DNA from: Aureimonas sp. OT7
GTDB taxonomy: Bacteria > Pseudomonadota > Alphaproteobacteria > Rhizobiales > Rhizobiaceae
Reading direction: 5' to 3'
Assembly: GCF_014844055.1 (NCBI RefSeq)
Contig: NZ_CP062167.1
Location: 697,501 to 761,500, forward strand
Length of the DNA: 64,000 nucleotides
A program made the position numbers and the translations under genes. Below are positions 45,165 to 55,279 of the stretch, one piece after another. Numbering within the stretch: position 1 is the stretch's first letter; each line of letters starts with the position of its first letter. The notes under the pieces are model-generated. The model did not search any database. It was not told where the DNA came from and saw only the letters and a program-made list of their open reading frames with translations.

Positions 45165-45225
45165 GGCGATCCCTCCTTCTCGATCAGAAGGTCGGAAGTA
45201 TAGCTTTCTTAAGCTTACCCAAGAG

Positions 45226-46206
45226 TTAACCGTGGCGACGAACACCGGCCGAAACGCATTCGGAAACGGGGGTCAGGACGTCCTTTCCGGAAAACCATGC
45301 CTTCAGGTTCTGGACGACGAGGCTGCCCATCTCGTTGCGCGTGTGGTGCGAGGCCGACCCGACATGCGGCAGAAGCACGGCATTCGGCAGGTCGATCAGC
45401 GCCTGTGGAACCTTCGGCTCCTTTTCGAAGACGTCGAGGCCGGCCGCCATGATGGTACCGTCCTTCAGCGCGGCGATCAGGGCTTCTTCGTCCACGGTCG
45501 TTCCGCGGCCGATATTGATGAGAATGCCCTTCGGCCCGAGCGCCTTCAGCACCGCCGCATCGATGGCCTTGTCCGTGGACGCGCCACCCGGCGCCGCGAC
45601 GATCAGGGTGTCGACTGCGGCGGCCAGCTCTTCCAGCGACCCATGATAGGCGTAGGGCACGTCGTCCCGCTTGCTGCGGTTGTAATAGGCGATCTCGACA
45701 CCGAAGCTCTCGAGGCGCCTGGCGATGGCGATGCCGATGCGTCCCAGCCCCATGATGCCCACGGTGCGGCCGCGCAGCGTACCGTGGGTGAGGGGGTACG
45801 GCCCCTCGGCCTGCCATTTTCCGGCGCGTAAGTGGCGCTCGGCCTGCGGCAATTCGCGCACCGTCATCAGCAACAGGCCGAGTGCGGTGTCGGCGACTTC
45901 CTCGGTCAGGACGTCGGGCGTATTGGTGACCATGATGCCGTGGGCGGCGGCGTGGGCCGCATCGACGCTGTCATAGCCGACGCCGAAACTGGCGACGATC
46001 TCAAGCGCCGGCAGCGCATCCATCATCGCGGCGGACACGTTGCCGAAGGACGCGATGCCGCGAATTTGGGCCTTCTCCTCGTCCGACAGTTCGGAAAGAT
46101 CGCGTTTCTGAAATTCGCGGACCGCGAACAGCGCCTCCAGGGCTTTGCGGGATTCGGCGTGGAAGCCGATCGGGACGAGCACGGGCACTGTCTTGAGGTC
46201 TGTCAT
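45226..46206 (-). CDS. 2-hydroxyacid dehydrogenase (glyoxylate/hydroxypyruvate reductase type)
   Basis: 326 residues of the D-isomer-specific 2-hydroxyacid dehydrogenase family. IVASFGVGYDSVDAAHAAAH, VTNTPDVLTEEVADTALGLL, TVGIMGLGRIGIAIARRLES (NAD(P) Rossmann motif), INIGRGTTVDEEALIAALKD with the catalytic Arg region, DVFEKEPKVP with the Glu, and LLPHVGSASHHTRNEMG with the catalytic His. Glyoxylate, hydroxypyruvate or 2-ketogluconate are possible substrates. A LacI regulator lies 37 bp upstream in the same direction, so they may form an operon. Confidence 0.9.
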   Translation of the reverse strand: MTDLKTVPVLVPIGFHAESRKALEALFAVREFQKRDLSELSDEEKAQIRGIASFGNVSAAMMDALPALEIVASFGVGYDSVDAAHAAAHGIMVTNTPDVLTEEVADTALGLLLMTVRELPQAERHLRAGKWQAEGPYPLTHGTLRGRTVGIMGLGRIGIAIARRLESFGVEIAYYNRSKRDDVPYAYHGSLEELAAAVDTLIVAAPGGASTDKAIDAAVLKALGPKGILINIGRGTTVDEEALIAALKDGTIMAAGLDVFEKEPKVPQALIDLPNAVLLPHVGSASHHTRNEMGSLVVQNLKAWFSGKDVLTPVSECVSAGVRRHG

Positions 46207-46243
46207 TTTCAGTCGTTTCCTTCGTGTGGGGGCGGGCTTTTCG

Positions 46244-47254
46244 TCAAAGCCCCTCGGTGGATTGCCTGACCTTGATCTGCGGTGTGATCAACTCGACCGA
46301 TTCGACGGCCGGGGCACCGTTGAGCCGGGCCAGCAGCGCGGCTGCCGCGCGGCGGCCCACTTCGCTCTGGCCATTGGCGACGGTGGTCAGCGACGGCATG
46401 GCGATGGCCGCCTCGTCGATATCGTCATAGCCCGTGACGGCAATGTCGACGCCGGGTCGAAGGCCTTCGCGGGCCAGCCCGTACATGAAGCCGAGCGCGA
46501 CGAGATCGGAGAAACAGGCGACGGCATCGGGCCGCTCGGGCAGGCGCAGGAAGCCGGCGACGGCGTCGAAGCCCGAGTGGCGGCTGCGCGGTCCGGGGAT
46601 GCGCCATTCCGGCCGATAGGCGATGCCGGCCTCCGCCAGCGCCTCGCGGTAGCCGCGCTCGCGTTCGCGGCCGGTGGAAGTGAGGTCCGTGCCGCCCACC
46701 ATGGCGATACGGCGATAGCCCTTGCCGATGAGATGATTGACCGCCAGGCGCATGCCATAGCTGTCGTCGCCGCTGAAAGAGGTGACGCCGCAGCCTTCGA
46801 CCGTCCGGGCGATCAGGGTGACCGGCAGGTCGTTCTGCTCGGCAAGATGGATGTCGGGGGCGGGCGTCCCGATGGCGGGGGACATGATGAGGCCGTCCGC
46901 GCCGAGCTGCAGCATCGTATCCACGAAGGCGCGCTGCTTGGAGAGTTGGTCGTAGTGATTGCACAATACGAAGGTCTGGCGATGCCGGTCGAGTTCGTTT
47001 TCGATGGCTTTCAGGATCTCGCCGAAGAACGGGTTCATGATGTCGCTGACGCAGACGCCGATGATTCCCGATTTCGACGTACGCAGGCTCGCGGCGCGCC
47101 GGTTGTAGATGTAGCCGGAGGCGCGCGCCTCTTCCTTGATGCGCTCACGGGTCGACTCGGCCACCAGCGGGCTGTCACGCAACGCCAGGGACACGGTTGC
47201 GGTGGACAGGCCGAGCGCCTCCGCAATCGTCGACAATTTGACCTTTTGAGCCAC
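46244..47254 (-). CDS. LacI family transcriptional regulator
   Basis: 336 residues. N-terminal HTH (VKLSTIAEALGLSTATVSLA and hinge GYIYNRRAASLRTSKSGIIG) and a periplasmic-binding-protein-like effector domain (GVCVSDIMNPFFGEILKAIE, DGLIMSPAIGTPAPD, AMVGGTDLTSTGRERERGYR, AVTGYDDIDEAAIAMPSLTT). Likely a repressor answering to a sugar or sugar acid. The adjacent 2-hydroxyacid dehydrogenase is the natural target candidate; it could equally serve the unlinked sugar operon, which lacks its own regulator. Confidence 0.92.
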   Translation of the reverse strand: MAQKVKLSTIAEALGLSTATVSLALRDSPLVAESTRERIKEEARASGYIYNRRAASLRTSKSGIIGVCVSDIMNPFFGEILKAIENELDRHRQTFVLCNHYDQLSKQRAFVDTMLQLGADGLIMSPAIGTPAPDIHLAEQNDLPVTLIARTVEGCGVTSFSGDDSYGMRLAVNHLIGKGYRRIAMVGGTDLTSTGRERERGYREALAEAGIAYRPEWRIPGPRSRHSGFDAVAGFLRLPERPDAVACFSDLVALGFMYGLAREGLRPGVDIAVTGYDDIDEAAIAMPSLTTVANGQSEVGRRAAAALLARLNGAPAVESVELITPQIKVRQSTEGL

Positions 47255-47321
47255 CGATCTCCCGAGACATTCGATCCGGCAGTGAATCTGCCTGAACGAT
47301 CCTTAAGCGATGGACCGCTTT

Positions 47322-47798
47322 TCATGCAACAGAGGAGTGCGAAGCCGCCTCGACTTCATCGCTTTCCTTTTCGGGCGGCGCAAGGTTGCGGGCCATCTTG
47401 GCGAGCAGCTTGCGCAGCCGCCGGCGCTGCTTCTGGCTGAATCCGGCAAGCGCGGCCTCCTCCATGTCGCGCTGCGCGCGCCGTGCGGCGCCTGCCGCCA
47501 GACGGCCGCTGTCGGTCAGGAAGGCGAAGTTCTGACGGCGGTCTTCGGTCGACGCCCGCTTTTCCAGGAAGCCTTCGGCGGACATGCGCCCCACGGTCTT
47601 GGTGATGGTGGGCGCCGAGACGCCAAGCTTCGAGGCCAGCTCCGCCAGGGATTGACCGTCACGCTCGGCAAGCGCGAGAAGCAGCGCGTCCTGGCCAGGA
47701 TGCAGGCCAAGGCCGGCCAGGTGCCGCGCCAGCAACTGGCGCTCCGCCCGCGCGGTCACGGTCAGCTGGCGCAGGATGGATGTCTTGCCCTTCTTCAT
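47322..47798 (-). CDS. MarR family transcriptional regulator
   Basis: 158 residues with a winged HTH: LLALAERDGQSLAELASKLG, VSAPTITKTVGRMSAEGFLE and KRASTEDRRQNFAFLTDSGR (wing). Basic C-terminal helix then acidic tail. Divergent from the CobW-type gene across 172 bp. The signal is unknown. Confidence 0.9.
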   Translation of the reverse strand: MKKGKTSILRQLTVTARAERQLLARHLAGLGLHPGQDALLLALAERDGQSLAELASKLGVSAPTITKTVGRMSAEGFLEKRASTEDRRQNFAFLTDSGRLAAGAARRAQRDMEEAALAGFSQKQRRRLRKLLAKMARNLAPPEKESDEVEAASHSSVA

Positions 47799-47970
47799 GG
47801 CGCGCCTTTCCGCAGAAGCCTTCGTTGCGAAGCCACTTTTGCAGGGGCGTCGCCGGCCCGTCCATAGCAGGGGCGGCCAGAACCTGCATCCTTGCCAAAA
47901 TCATCCGTGCAATCGTGGCGCCGGCTCCTTATATCGGTGTCCAACCTATCCGCAGGAGACAGGCAAGCCC

Positions 47971-49107
47971 ATGTCGCGCACAGACAACGCCGCCGCCGAA
48001 CAGGTTCCCGTAACCGTGTTGACCGGCTATCTCGGCTCCGGAAAAACGACACTCTTGAACCGGATTCTCACCGGCGATCACGGCAAGCGCTATGCCGTCA
48101 TCGTCAACGAGTTCGGTGAGATCGGCATTGACAACGACCTGATCGTGGAGACCGACGAGGAAATCTACGAGATGAACAACGGCTGCATCTGCTGCACCGT
48201 GCGGGGCGATCTCGTGCGGGTGGTGGAAGGGCTGGTGCGCCGCAAGGGCCGGTTCGACGCGATCATAGTAGAGACCACCGGTCTGGCGGACCCGGTTCCC
48301 GTGGCGCAGACCTTCTTCATGGACGACGACGTGCGCGCGCGCACGCGCCTCGATGCCGTGGTGGCCCTTGTCGATGCCAAGCATCTTCCGCTGCGCGTCA
48401 AGGACTCGCGCGAGGCCGAAGACCAGATCGCCTTCGCCGACGTCGTCATCGTCAACAAGACCGATCTCGTGACGGCCGAAGAGCTTGCCGCCGTCGAGGC
48501 TACGGTGCGTGCCATCAACCCGCACGCGCGCATCCATCGTGCCGCCCGCGCCGAAGTGAACCTTGCCCGGGTGCTGGACCAGCGCGCATTCGACCTTTCG
48601 CGGGTGCTGGATGAGGACCCTGCCTTCCTTGAAGAAGCGGCCCATGCCCATGACGATCACGTCTGCGGGCCGGACTGCGATCACGGCCACCATCACCACC
48701 ACCATCATCATCATGGCGATCACGATCATCATCATCACGACCATGAGCATCACGACGGTCACCATCACCATGGCGAGGTCGCGGCCATCCACGACGTGAC
48801 GGTAACGTCGATCTCGCTCAAGGGCGGCGAGATGGACGAGAAGGCCTTCTTTCCGTGGATACAGGCGCTGACCCAGACCGAGGGCCCCAACATCCTGCGG
48901 CTGAAGGGCATCATCGCCTTTGCCGGGGATTCGGACCGCTACGTGGTGCAGGGCGTGCACATGATCATCGAGGGCGATCACCAGCGCGCATGGCGCGACG
49001 GCGAGCCGCGTGAAAGCCGCCTGGTCTTCATCGGCCGCGAACTGGATCGTGCGCGGCTGGAAGCCGGCTTCACGGCCTGCCTGGCGAAAGCGAAGACGCC
49101 CGCCTGA
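47971..49107 (+). CDS. CobW/COG0523-family GTP-dependent metallochaperone, His-rich
   Basis: 378 residues. G3E GTPase: Walker A LTGYLGSGKTTLLNRIL, NEFGEIGIDNDLIVETDEEI, the metal-binding NNGCICCTVRGDLVRVVEGL (CxCC), TTGLADPVPVAQTF and NKTD. Between residues ~225 and 275 is a very His/Asp-rich insert (CGPDCDHGHHHH..., more than 20 His) acting as metal buffer, then a CobW C-terminal domain. Zinc is the likeliest metal (ZigA/ZNG1-like); cobalt is the alternative, but no cobalamin genes are nearby. ATG 47971 follows GCAGGAGAC. Its stop overlaps the next start (TGATG). Confidence 0.9.
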   Translation: MSRTDNAAAEQVPVTVLTGYLGSGKTTLLNRILTGDHGKRYAVIVNEFGEIGIDNDLIVETDEEIYEMNNGCICCTVRGDLVRVVEGLVRRKGRFDAIIVETTGLADPVPVAQTFFMDDDVRARTRLDAVVALVDAKHLPLRVKDSREAEDQIAFADVVIVNKTDLVTAEELAAVEATVRAINPHARIHRAARAEVNLARVLDQRAFDLSRVLDEDPAFLEEAAHAHDDHVCGPDCDHGHHHHHHHHHGDHDHHHHDHEHHDGHHHHGEVAAIHDVTVTSISLKGGEMDEKAFFPWIQALTQTEGPNILRLKGIIAFAGDSDRYVVQGVHMIIEGDHQRAWRDGEPRESRLVFIGRELDRARLEAGFTACLAKAKTPA

Positions 49108-50084
49108 TGCCACAGATCGCTCCGTACGAGTTCGACACTTTCGTCGCCTGCGCGACCTTCCTGGGCGACGACCCCTTCTTCGCGCTCGCCGACGGTACGG
49201 TCCGGCGGATGCAGGGCGGGGAAACCGTCATCGAAACCAACCCGGCCGGCCTGGTGGTGGCAAGGCGCGACGAAACGTCGAACCGCATCCTCTGCGGCGG
49301 CGAGGACGGGCGCGTCGTCGCGCTTGCCGCCGACGGCCAGGCCGTGGAGCTGGCGTCGATCGGCCGCAAATGGATTTCCTCGGTCGCCGGCGGTCCGTCC
49401 GGCGCGGTCGCCTTCACCTCCGGGCGCACGGTCCATGTCCGCCTGCCCGACGGCACCGTGAAGACCCACACGCATGACCGCTCGGCCGAGGACGTGGCGT
49501 TTGCTCCCAAGGGCATGCGCGTCGCCTTCGCCCGCTACGACGGCGCGAGCCTCTGGTTTCCGGCCATGCAGGCTCCGCCGACCGGGCTCGAGTGGAAGGG
49601 CGCGCACATGTCCGTGTGCTTTTCTCCCGACGGACGATTCCTGGTGACGGCAATGCAGGAGAACGCGCTTCACGGCTGGCGCCTGGAAGACGGAAAGCAC
49701 ATGCGGATGACGGGTTATCCGTCCAAGGTGAAGGGCTGGTCCTGGTCGGCCAAGGGCAAGTATCTTGCCACGACCGGCGCTCCGGCGGCCATCCTCTGGC
49801 CATTCTCCGGCAAGGAGGGCCCGATGGGCAAGGTGCCGCTGGAGCTGGGTACACGCGGCGACACGATGGTGACAAGCGTTGCGTGCCACCCGGGCGACGA
49901 CATCCTGGCGATCGGCTATGCGGACGGGATGGTGCTTGCGGTTCGCTTCGCCGACCAGAAGGAGGCGCTGCTGCGTCGCGGCGGCACCGGCGCAGTGAAC
50001 AGCATGACCTGGCACCGCGAGGGTCGTCTCCTGGCTTTCGGAACGGAGTCCGGCGAGGCCGGCCTCATCGACATCGCCGCCTGA
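49107..50084 (+). CDS. WD40 repeat protein, partner of the metallochaperone
   Basis: 325 residues with about six to seven beta-propeller blades: FVACATFLGDDPFFALADGT, AEDVAFAPKGMRVAFARYDG, SVCFSPDGRFLVTAMQENAL, VKGWSWSAKGKYLATTGAPA, SVACHPGDDILAIGYADGMV and NSMTWHREGRLLAFGTESGE. No signal peptide, so cytoplasmic. Overlapping start with the CobW-type gene shows tight co-expression. Likely a scaffold for metal delivery, but this is inferred from the neighbourhood only. Confidence 0.85.
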   Translation: MPQIAPYEFDTFVACATFLGDDPFFALADGTVRRMQGGETVIETNPAGLVVARRDETSNRILCGGEDGRVVALAADGQAVELASIGRKWISSVAGGPSGAVAFTSGRTVHVRLPDGTVKTHTHDRSAEDVAFAPKGMRVAFARYDGASLWFPAMQAPPTGLEWKGAHMSVCFSPDGRFLVTAMQENALHGWRLEDGKHMRMTGYPSKVKGWSWSAKGKYLATTGAPAAILWPFSGKEGPMGKVPLELGTRGDTMVTSVACHPGDDILAIGYADGMVLAVRFADQKEALLRRGGTGAVNSMTWHREGRLLAFGTESGEAGLIDIAA

Positions 50085-50119
50085 GAAGCGTCCGCACGGC
50101 TCATCGCAAGGCGCCCGGC

Positions 50120-52463
50120 TTACCGGTCTTCCGCCTCGTCCTGGCCAAGGTGCACCGGCGCCTCGATGACGAGGCTGGCTCCATCCGGGGGAAAGGTCAG
50201 CTCGACCGTTCCCCCGATCTCGACCGGCAGGGACTGCCGGATCAGCTTCAGGCCCAGCCCGAAGCGGCGCGGCGGCTGCACCGCCGGGCCGCCATGCTCC
50301 TTCCAGCTCATCCGGAGGTGTGGGCCGGACGGCGTCATCGAAACCGACCAGTTCAGATCGACAGTGCCGGTGTCGCCGCTGAGGGATCCGTGGCGGATCG
50401 CATTCGACAGCATTTCGAACAGGGTCAGCGACAGGGCAAGGCTCTGCCGGGCGGACAACGGCACGTCGGGCCCGCCGTAGTGGATACGCTTCGTCACGTC
50501 GCGGTCGGCCATGATCCGGTCGACGACGGCGCGCAGCGGGGCGCTGGTCCAACTGGTCGTCGTCAGGATCTCGTGCGCCTCGCGCAGGGCCGCCAGCCGG
50601 GCCACGAAGGCCTCGAGGCCCTCTTGCGGGGTCGCCGCCCGGCGCATCGTCAGCCCCGCCAGCCCCTCCACCATGGCAAGCGTGTTGTTGACCCGGTGCC
50701 GCAGTTCCCGCGTCATCAGGGCCTGCTTCTCCTGCCCCGTCCTTTCTTCCGTGACATCATGCACCGCCCCCACGAAGCGGACGACGCGTCCTTCTTCGGC
50801 AACGGTCTGCGCTTCGAGGCGGACGTGCCGGATGCCGCCGTCGACACGGTTGAAGCTGCGGAACTGCAGGTCCAGAAGGCTTTCCGCAGCCGAGGCGAGC
50901 GCCTTCTCGACCTGGGCCTTTACCGCCGGACAGTCTTCCGGGGTGATCGACCCCAGGAGATCGTCCGGAAAGGTCGGCTCGGCCGTCTCGGCAATGCCGA
51001 AGATGGCCCTGCATCTTTCGTCCATGTCGAACGCGCCGGACAGGGGGCGGTAGTCGAGCGTGCCGATCTCGGCCGCCTCCTGGGCCAGTCGAAGCCGCGT
51101 TTCCGTTTCGATCAGCTGCCGTTCGGCAAGCCGGCGGCGGCTGTAGGTCCAGGCGCGGTTGAGGATATCGCGGACGAAGGCGAGCTGCTCCGCGTCCCAG
51201 TTGCGGGGGCGGGAGCTGAACAGAAACAGGATGATCCGCACGCGACCGTCTTCCACCACCGCCATGTCGATCATGGCCGCGACGTTCAACCCCTGCCAGA
51301 CTTCAATGTTGTCGCGGGTCGCCGGGTGCAGGTGCACATCTTCCACAACCAGCGTGCCGTCCTGGGTGAGTCTGTCCACCAGCCGCCGCTCGATCCGGCC
51401 GATCTTCCCGGAGGACGGGATGGGGGGCGAATTGCCGTCGGTCCATTGCGCGGTGACCGCGAAGTACCGGTCGTCATCCGTAATGGCGGCGTATCCCGCC
51501 TGGCCGAGCTCCAGCGTCTCGCCTATGATGGCCAGCGAGCGCGCGGAATAGTCGACGGCATCGCCCAGCTGCTCGACGCCTTCGTCGCCCAGGCGCAGCA
51601 ACGCGGCCTGCATGTTGCGCCGGCGCTTTTCCTGAGTGATGTCGATGATGGCCCCGGGAAACCGGATCGGATTGCCGAGGGCATCGTGGAAGCAGCGCCC
51701 CTGCGCCGATACCCAGTGGACGTCGCCCGAACGGTCGATGGTGCGGTATTCCAGGGCGAAGGGCTGGCCCGATACCTTTGCGCCCATGATCCGGCTTCGG
51801 GTCGTCTCCCGGTCGTCGGGGTGGACGCCCGCCAGGAAACGCTCGACGGGGGCCCGTCGCCGCGGATGTCGGCAGTCCGAAGAACTCGCGGAACTTGTCG
51901 TCGGCGTAGACGAGGTCGTTGACGACGTCCCAGTCCCAGGTGCCGACGAGGGACGACGAATTGAGGGCATAGTCCAGCCGCTCGCGGCTTGCCTCCAGCT
52001 CATGCTGGATACGCCGCTCTTCCGTCCGGTCGCGGAGGATGTGCAGGAAGCCCGCCAGGGCATCGCTGTCGTCCCGCAGGACCATGACTTCCCCCGACGC
52101 GAAGAAGTGCATGCCATCGGCGCGGCGATGCCAGCGCTCCTGCCGGGTCGAGCTGGAGGCGAGGGCCGCCCGCATCGCTGCCGCCGGTACCTTGGCAAGG
52201 ATATCGGCCTCGGTGAAGATGTCCTCGATCGAGCGACCGACCATCGCCTGTTCGGACCATCCGAACAGCATGGACGCCGATTCCGTCCACAGCGTGATCC
52301 GGCCGTCCAGATCGGTCGCGATGATGGCATAGTCGACGATGCTGTTGACGATCAGGCGGTAGCGCGAGCGGCTTTCGTTCAGGGCCTTGCGCGCCAGGGC
52401 CAGCTCCGCCTCGAGCGCGGCAATGCGTGCTTGCGCCGCATCGAGGGCGTCAGGCTCGGGCAT
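50120..52463 (-). pseudogene. multi-PAS/GAF HWE-type sensor histidine kinase, frameshifted
   Basis: The first part (52463 to about 51855) reads through a coiled start and PAS domains (YRLIVNSIVDYAIIATDLDG; LDYALNSSSLVGTWDWDVVN). The frame then changes inside GGGGGCCC at 51847-51854 and continues as APVERFLAGVHPDDRETTRS, a PAS/PAC (IDITQEKRRR), a GAF domain (GYAAITDDDRYFAVTAQWTD), another PAS and an HWE kinase core: TRELRHRVNNTLAMVEGLAG with the phospho-His, SLTLFEMLSNAIRHGSL (N-box), RFGLGLKLIRQSLPVEIGGT. Everything on each side is intact, so a one-base indel in the G/C run, real or a sequencing error, is the only defect. No response regulator adjacent. Confidence 0.85.
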
Positions 52464-52609
52464 CGGAACGGGCGCACGGAGCAGGCATCGGAGCGCAATC
52501 GGCTAATCGCAATGATCGTCAGCTAAACGTGTATCGGTCGATTCCGCAATCACTACTCGTGGTTCTCCTGCGTTCGACTGATCTCGAAGGGAATATGCTC
52601 AATCAAAAG

Positions 52610-53548
52610 TTATAGGCGCTCGCCAGAGTCGACATAATGCAGGCTCCTGGCCTGCTCGTCCGCAAGGACGCCTGCGATGCACGCGCCCAAGGCGGTGAAA
52701 CCCGGCTCACGGCCGGACGACGCGCGGTATGCCAGCGCCAGCCGGCGCATCGGCTGCGGTGCATGGAACGGCAGGAAGTCGATACCGCCATTGCGACCTT
52801 CCGCGGCCAGTGCAAGCAGCGGCGCCAGCGTCACGCCGAGCCCGCCGGCCACCATGCGCAGCAGCGTCGCAAGGGAGGTGGCGCCCAACGATGCCAGGTC
52901 GCGGGTTTCCACGATCTTGCACACGGCCAGCGCCTGGTCGCGCATGCAGTGGCCTTCTTCGAGGAGGATCAGCCGTTCGTTGACCAGCGCCTGCGGCCGC
53001 ACCGGCGACGCGATGCGCGCCGCATCGGCGCTCGGCACCGCCAGGTAGAACGGGTCGTCGACGAGTTCGACGATGCGGAAGGAGGGGTCCGTGACCGGAA
53101 GCGCGACGAGGGCGCAGTCCAGGCCGCCGGCCGACAGATCCGCCAGAAGGCGCTCGGTGACATTTTCCTTGAGGCCGAGGTCGAGGCCCGGAAAGCGTGT
53201 CGAGGCCCGCGGCAGGAGTTCGGGCAGGAGATACGGTGCGACTGATGCGATGACGCCCAGCCGCAATTGCCCGGTCAGGCCCTCGCGCCGCCCTGCCATG
53301 GCCTCGAGGTCCCGGATTTCGCCCATGATCCGCCGGATGCGCTGGCGGATCGCGTCACCTTCCGGCGTCAGGACCACGCCCGATGGGCGGCGCTCGAAGA
53401 GCCTGACCGCAAAATCCGCTTCCATCTGCGCGATCTGGCCGGAAAGGGCCGGCTGCGTGATGTTGAGGCGATGCGCCGCGCGTCCGAAGTGCAGCGCGTC
53501 GGCAAGCGCTTCGAAATAGCGCATCTGGCGTACGGTGAGCATCGTCAT
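52610..53548 (-). CDS. oxyR: LysR-type hydrogen peroxide sensor OxyR
   Basis: 312 residues. N-terminal HTH (MRYFEALADALHFGRAAHRL and NITQPALSGQIAQMEADFAV), C-terminal sensor with ILLEEGHCMRDQALAVC: the two cysteines in the GHC-x8-C arrangement correspond to the redox pair that forms a disulfide on peroxide exposure. Divergent from katA with 107 bp between starts, the usual arrangement for direct activation. Start 53548 or the Met two codons later. Confidence 0.93.
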   Translation of the reverse strand: MTMLTVRQMRYFEALADALHFGRAAHRLNITQPALSGQIAQMEADFAVRLFERRPSGVVLTPEGDAIRQRIRRIMGEIRDLEAMAGRREGLTGQLRLGVIASVAPYLLPELLPRASTRFPGLDLGLKENVTERLLADLSAGGLDCALVALPVTDPSFRIVELVDDPFYLAVPSADAARIASPVRPQALVNERLILLEEGHCMRDQALAVCKIVETRDLASLGATSLATLLRMVAGGLGVTLAPLLALAAEGRNGGIDFLPFHAPQPMRRLALAYRASSGREPGFTALGACIAGVLADEQARSLHYVDSGERL

Positions 53549-53655
53549 CAGATAAACTGATCGCGATGCAATGTAAATACGATTGGAATTAATCGAGAAA
53601 GGATGTTGGAACGGCTCCAGCTTTCGCCTGTTGGGCGGCAGAACGGAGACTGATC

Positions 53656-55158
53656 ATGACCGACCGAAAGACCCTGACGACGACTGCCGGCTCGCCGGTG
53701 CCCAACAACCAGGACACATGGACGGCCGGTCCGCGGGGCCCGGCGCTTCTGCAGGACTACCAGCTTATCGAAAAGCTGGCGCATCAGAACCGCGAGCGCA
53801 TCCCCGAGCGCGTCGTGCACGCCAAGGGCTGGGGCGCCTTCGGAACGCTGACGATCACCGGCGACATCTCGCGCTACACCAAGGCCAAGGCGTTGCAGCC
53901 GGGTGCCCAGACGCCGATGCTGGCGCGCTTCTCCACCGTTGCCGGCGAAATGGGTGCGGCAGACGCCGAGCGCGACGTGCGCGGCTTCGCCTTGAAGTTC
54001 TACACCGAGGACGGCAACTGGGACCTCGTGGGCAACAACACGCCCGTCTTCTTCGTGCGTGACGCGTACAAGTTTCCGGACTTCATCCACACGCAGAAGC
54101 GCCACCCCAAGACCAACATGCGTTCGCCGACCGCCATGTGGGACTTCTGGTCGCTGTCGCCCGAGAGCCTGCATCAGGTGACGATCCTGATGTCGGATCG
54201 CGGGCTGCCCGTCGCGCCGCAATTCATGAACGGCTACGGCTCGCATACCTTCTCGCTGTGGAACGACGCAGGCGAGCGCTACTGGGTGAAGTTCCACTTC
54301 AAGACCCAGCAGGGCCACAAGCACTTCACCAACGAAGAGGCGGACCAGGTCATCGGGCGCACGCGCGAGAGCTATCAGGAAGCCCTGTTCGGCGGCATCG
54401 AGAAGGGCGAGTTCCCGCGCTGGACGCTGCAGGTGCAGATCATGCCTGAGGCGGATGCCGAGAACACCCCCTACAACCCGTTCGACCTGACGAAGGTCTG
54501 GCCGCATGCGGATTATCCCCCCATCGATGTCGGCGTCATGGAGTTGAACCGCAACGCGGAAAACTACTTCGCCGAGATCGAGAACGCGGCCTTCTCGCCG
54601 TCGAACATCGTGCCGGGCATCGGCTTCTCGCCCGACAAGATGTTGCAGGCACGCGTCTTCTCCTATGCCGACGCGCATCGCCACCGCCTTGGCACGCATT
54701 ATGAGACCATCCCGGTCAACCAGCCGCGTTGCCCGGTGCATCACTACCATCGCGATGGCCAGATGAACGTCTATGGCGGCATCAAGACCGGCAATCCCGA
54801 CGCCTATTACGAGCCGAACTCGGTCAACGGTCCGTTCGAGGACAAGTCGGCGCAGGAGCCGCCTCTGCGTATTTCGGGCGACGCCGCCCGTTACGACCAC
54901 CGCGCGGGCAATGACGATTTCGGCCAGCCGCGCGCCCTGTTCAACCTGTTCGACGAGGGGCAGAAGGCGCGGCTCTTCGCCAATATCGCGGCGGCGATGG
55001 GCGGCATTCCGGAAGAGATCGCCGAGCGGCAGATCGCCTTGTTCGACAAGGTCCACCCGGATTACGGGGCCGGGGTTCGCAAGGCGCGCGCCGAATTCGC
55101 CGGCCGCGAGCCTGCCATTTCGGTAACGCCGGCCACACCGCAGCAGGCCGCAGAGTAA
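53656..55158 (+). CDS. katA: catalase KatA, small-subunit heme type
   Basis: 500 residues. [20 protein letters not shown] holds the catalytic His; [20 protein letters not shown] the Asn; [20 protein letters not shown] the proximal Tyr heme ligand. Length and the absence of a C-terminal flavodoxin-like domain place it among small-subunit (clade 3) monofunctional catalases. Cytoplasmic, degrades H2O2. Expression probably controlled by divergent OxyR. Followed by a strong terminator. Confidence 0.96.
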   Translation: MTDRKTLTTTAGSPVPNNQDTWTAGPRGPALLQDYQLIEKLAHQNRERIPERVVHAKGWGAFGTLTITGDISRYTKAKALQPGAQTPMLARFSTVAGEMGAADAERDVRGFALKFYTEDGNWDLVGNNTPVFFVRDAYKFPDFIHTQKRHPKTNMRSPTAMWDFWSLSPESLHQVTILMSDRGLPVAPQFMNGYGSHTFSLWNDAGERYWVKFHFKTQQGHKHFTNEEADQVIGRTRESYQEALFGGIEKGEFPRWTLQVQIMPEADAENTPYNPFDLTKVWPHADYPPIDVGVMELNRNAENYFAEIENAAFSPSNIVPGIGFSPDKMLQARVFSYADAHRHRLGTHYETIPVNQPRCPVHHYHRDGQMNVYGGIKTGNPDAYYEPNSVNGPFEDKSAQEPPLRISGDAARYDHRAGNDDFGQPRALFNLFDEGQKARLFANIAAAMGGIPEEIAERQIALFDKVHPDYGAGVRKARAEFAGREPAISVTPATPQQAAE

Positions 55159-55181
55159 CCGGGCGCAGGCCTGCGCATCGA

Positions 55182-55213
55182 GGGGGCTGCCCGGCGACGG
55201 GCGGCCCCTTTTT
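55182..55213 (+). terminator. intrinsic terminator after katA
   Basis: GGGGGC-TGCCCG (55182-55193 region) pairs with CGGGC-GGCCCC (55197-55208), a GC-rich stem with a tight loop, followed by TTTTT (55209-55213). Confidence 0.85.
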
Positions 55214-55279
55214 CTATGGGCTTGCCGATGCCGGGTCCCTTCGATACCAAGCGGCAGCAACGACCTCAGGATCTTGTCC

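Noticed and set aside
48663..48776. CAT/CAC-rich repeat as a CRISPR or microsatellite
   Set aside because: It is simply the histidine-rich insert of the metallochaperone, in frame throughout.
53549..53655. Consensus OxyR binding site between oxyR and katA
   Set aside because: The region is AT-rich and in the right place, but I could not align it convincingly with the ATAG-N7-CTAT pattern, so no site is annotated.
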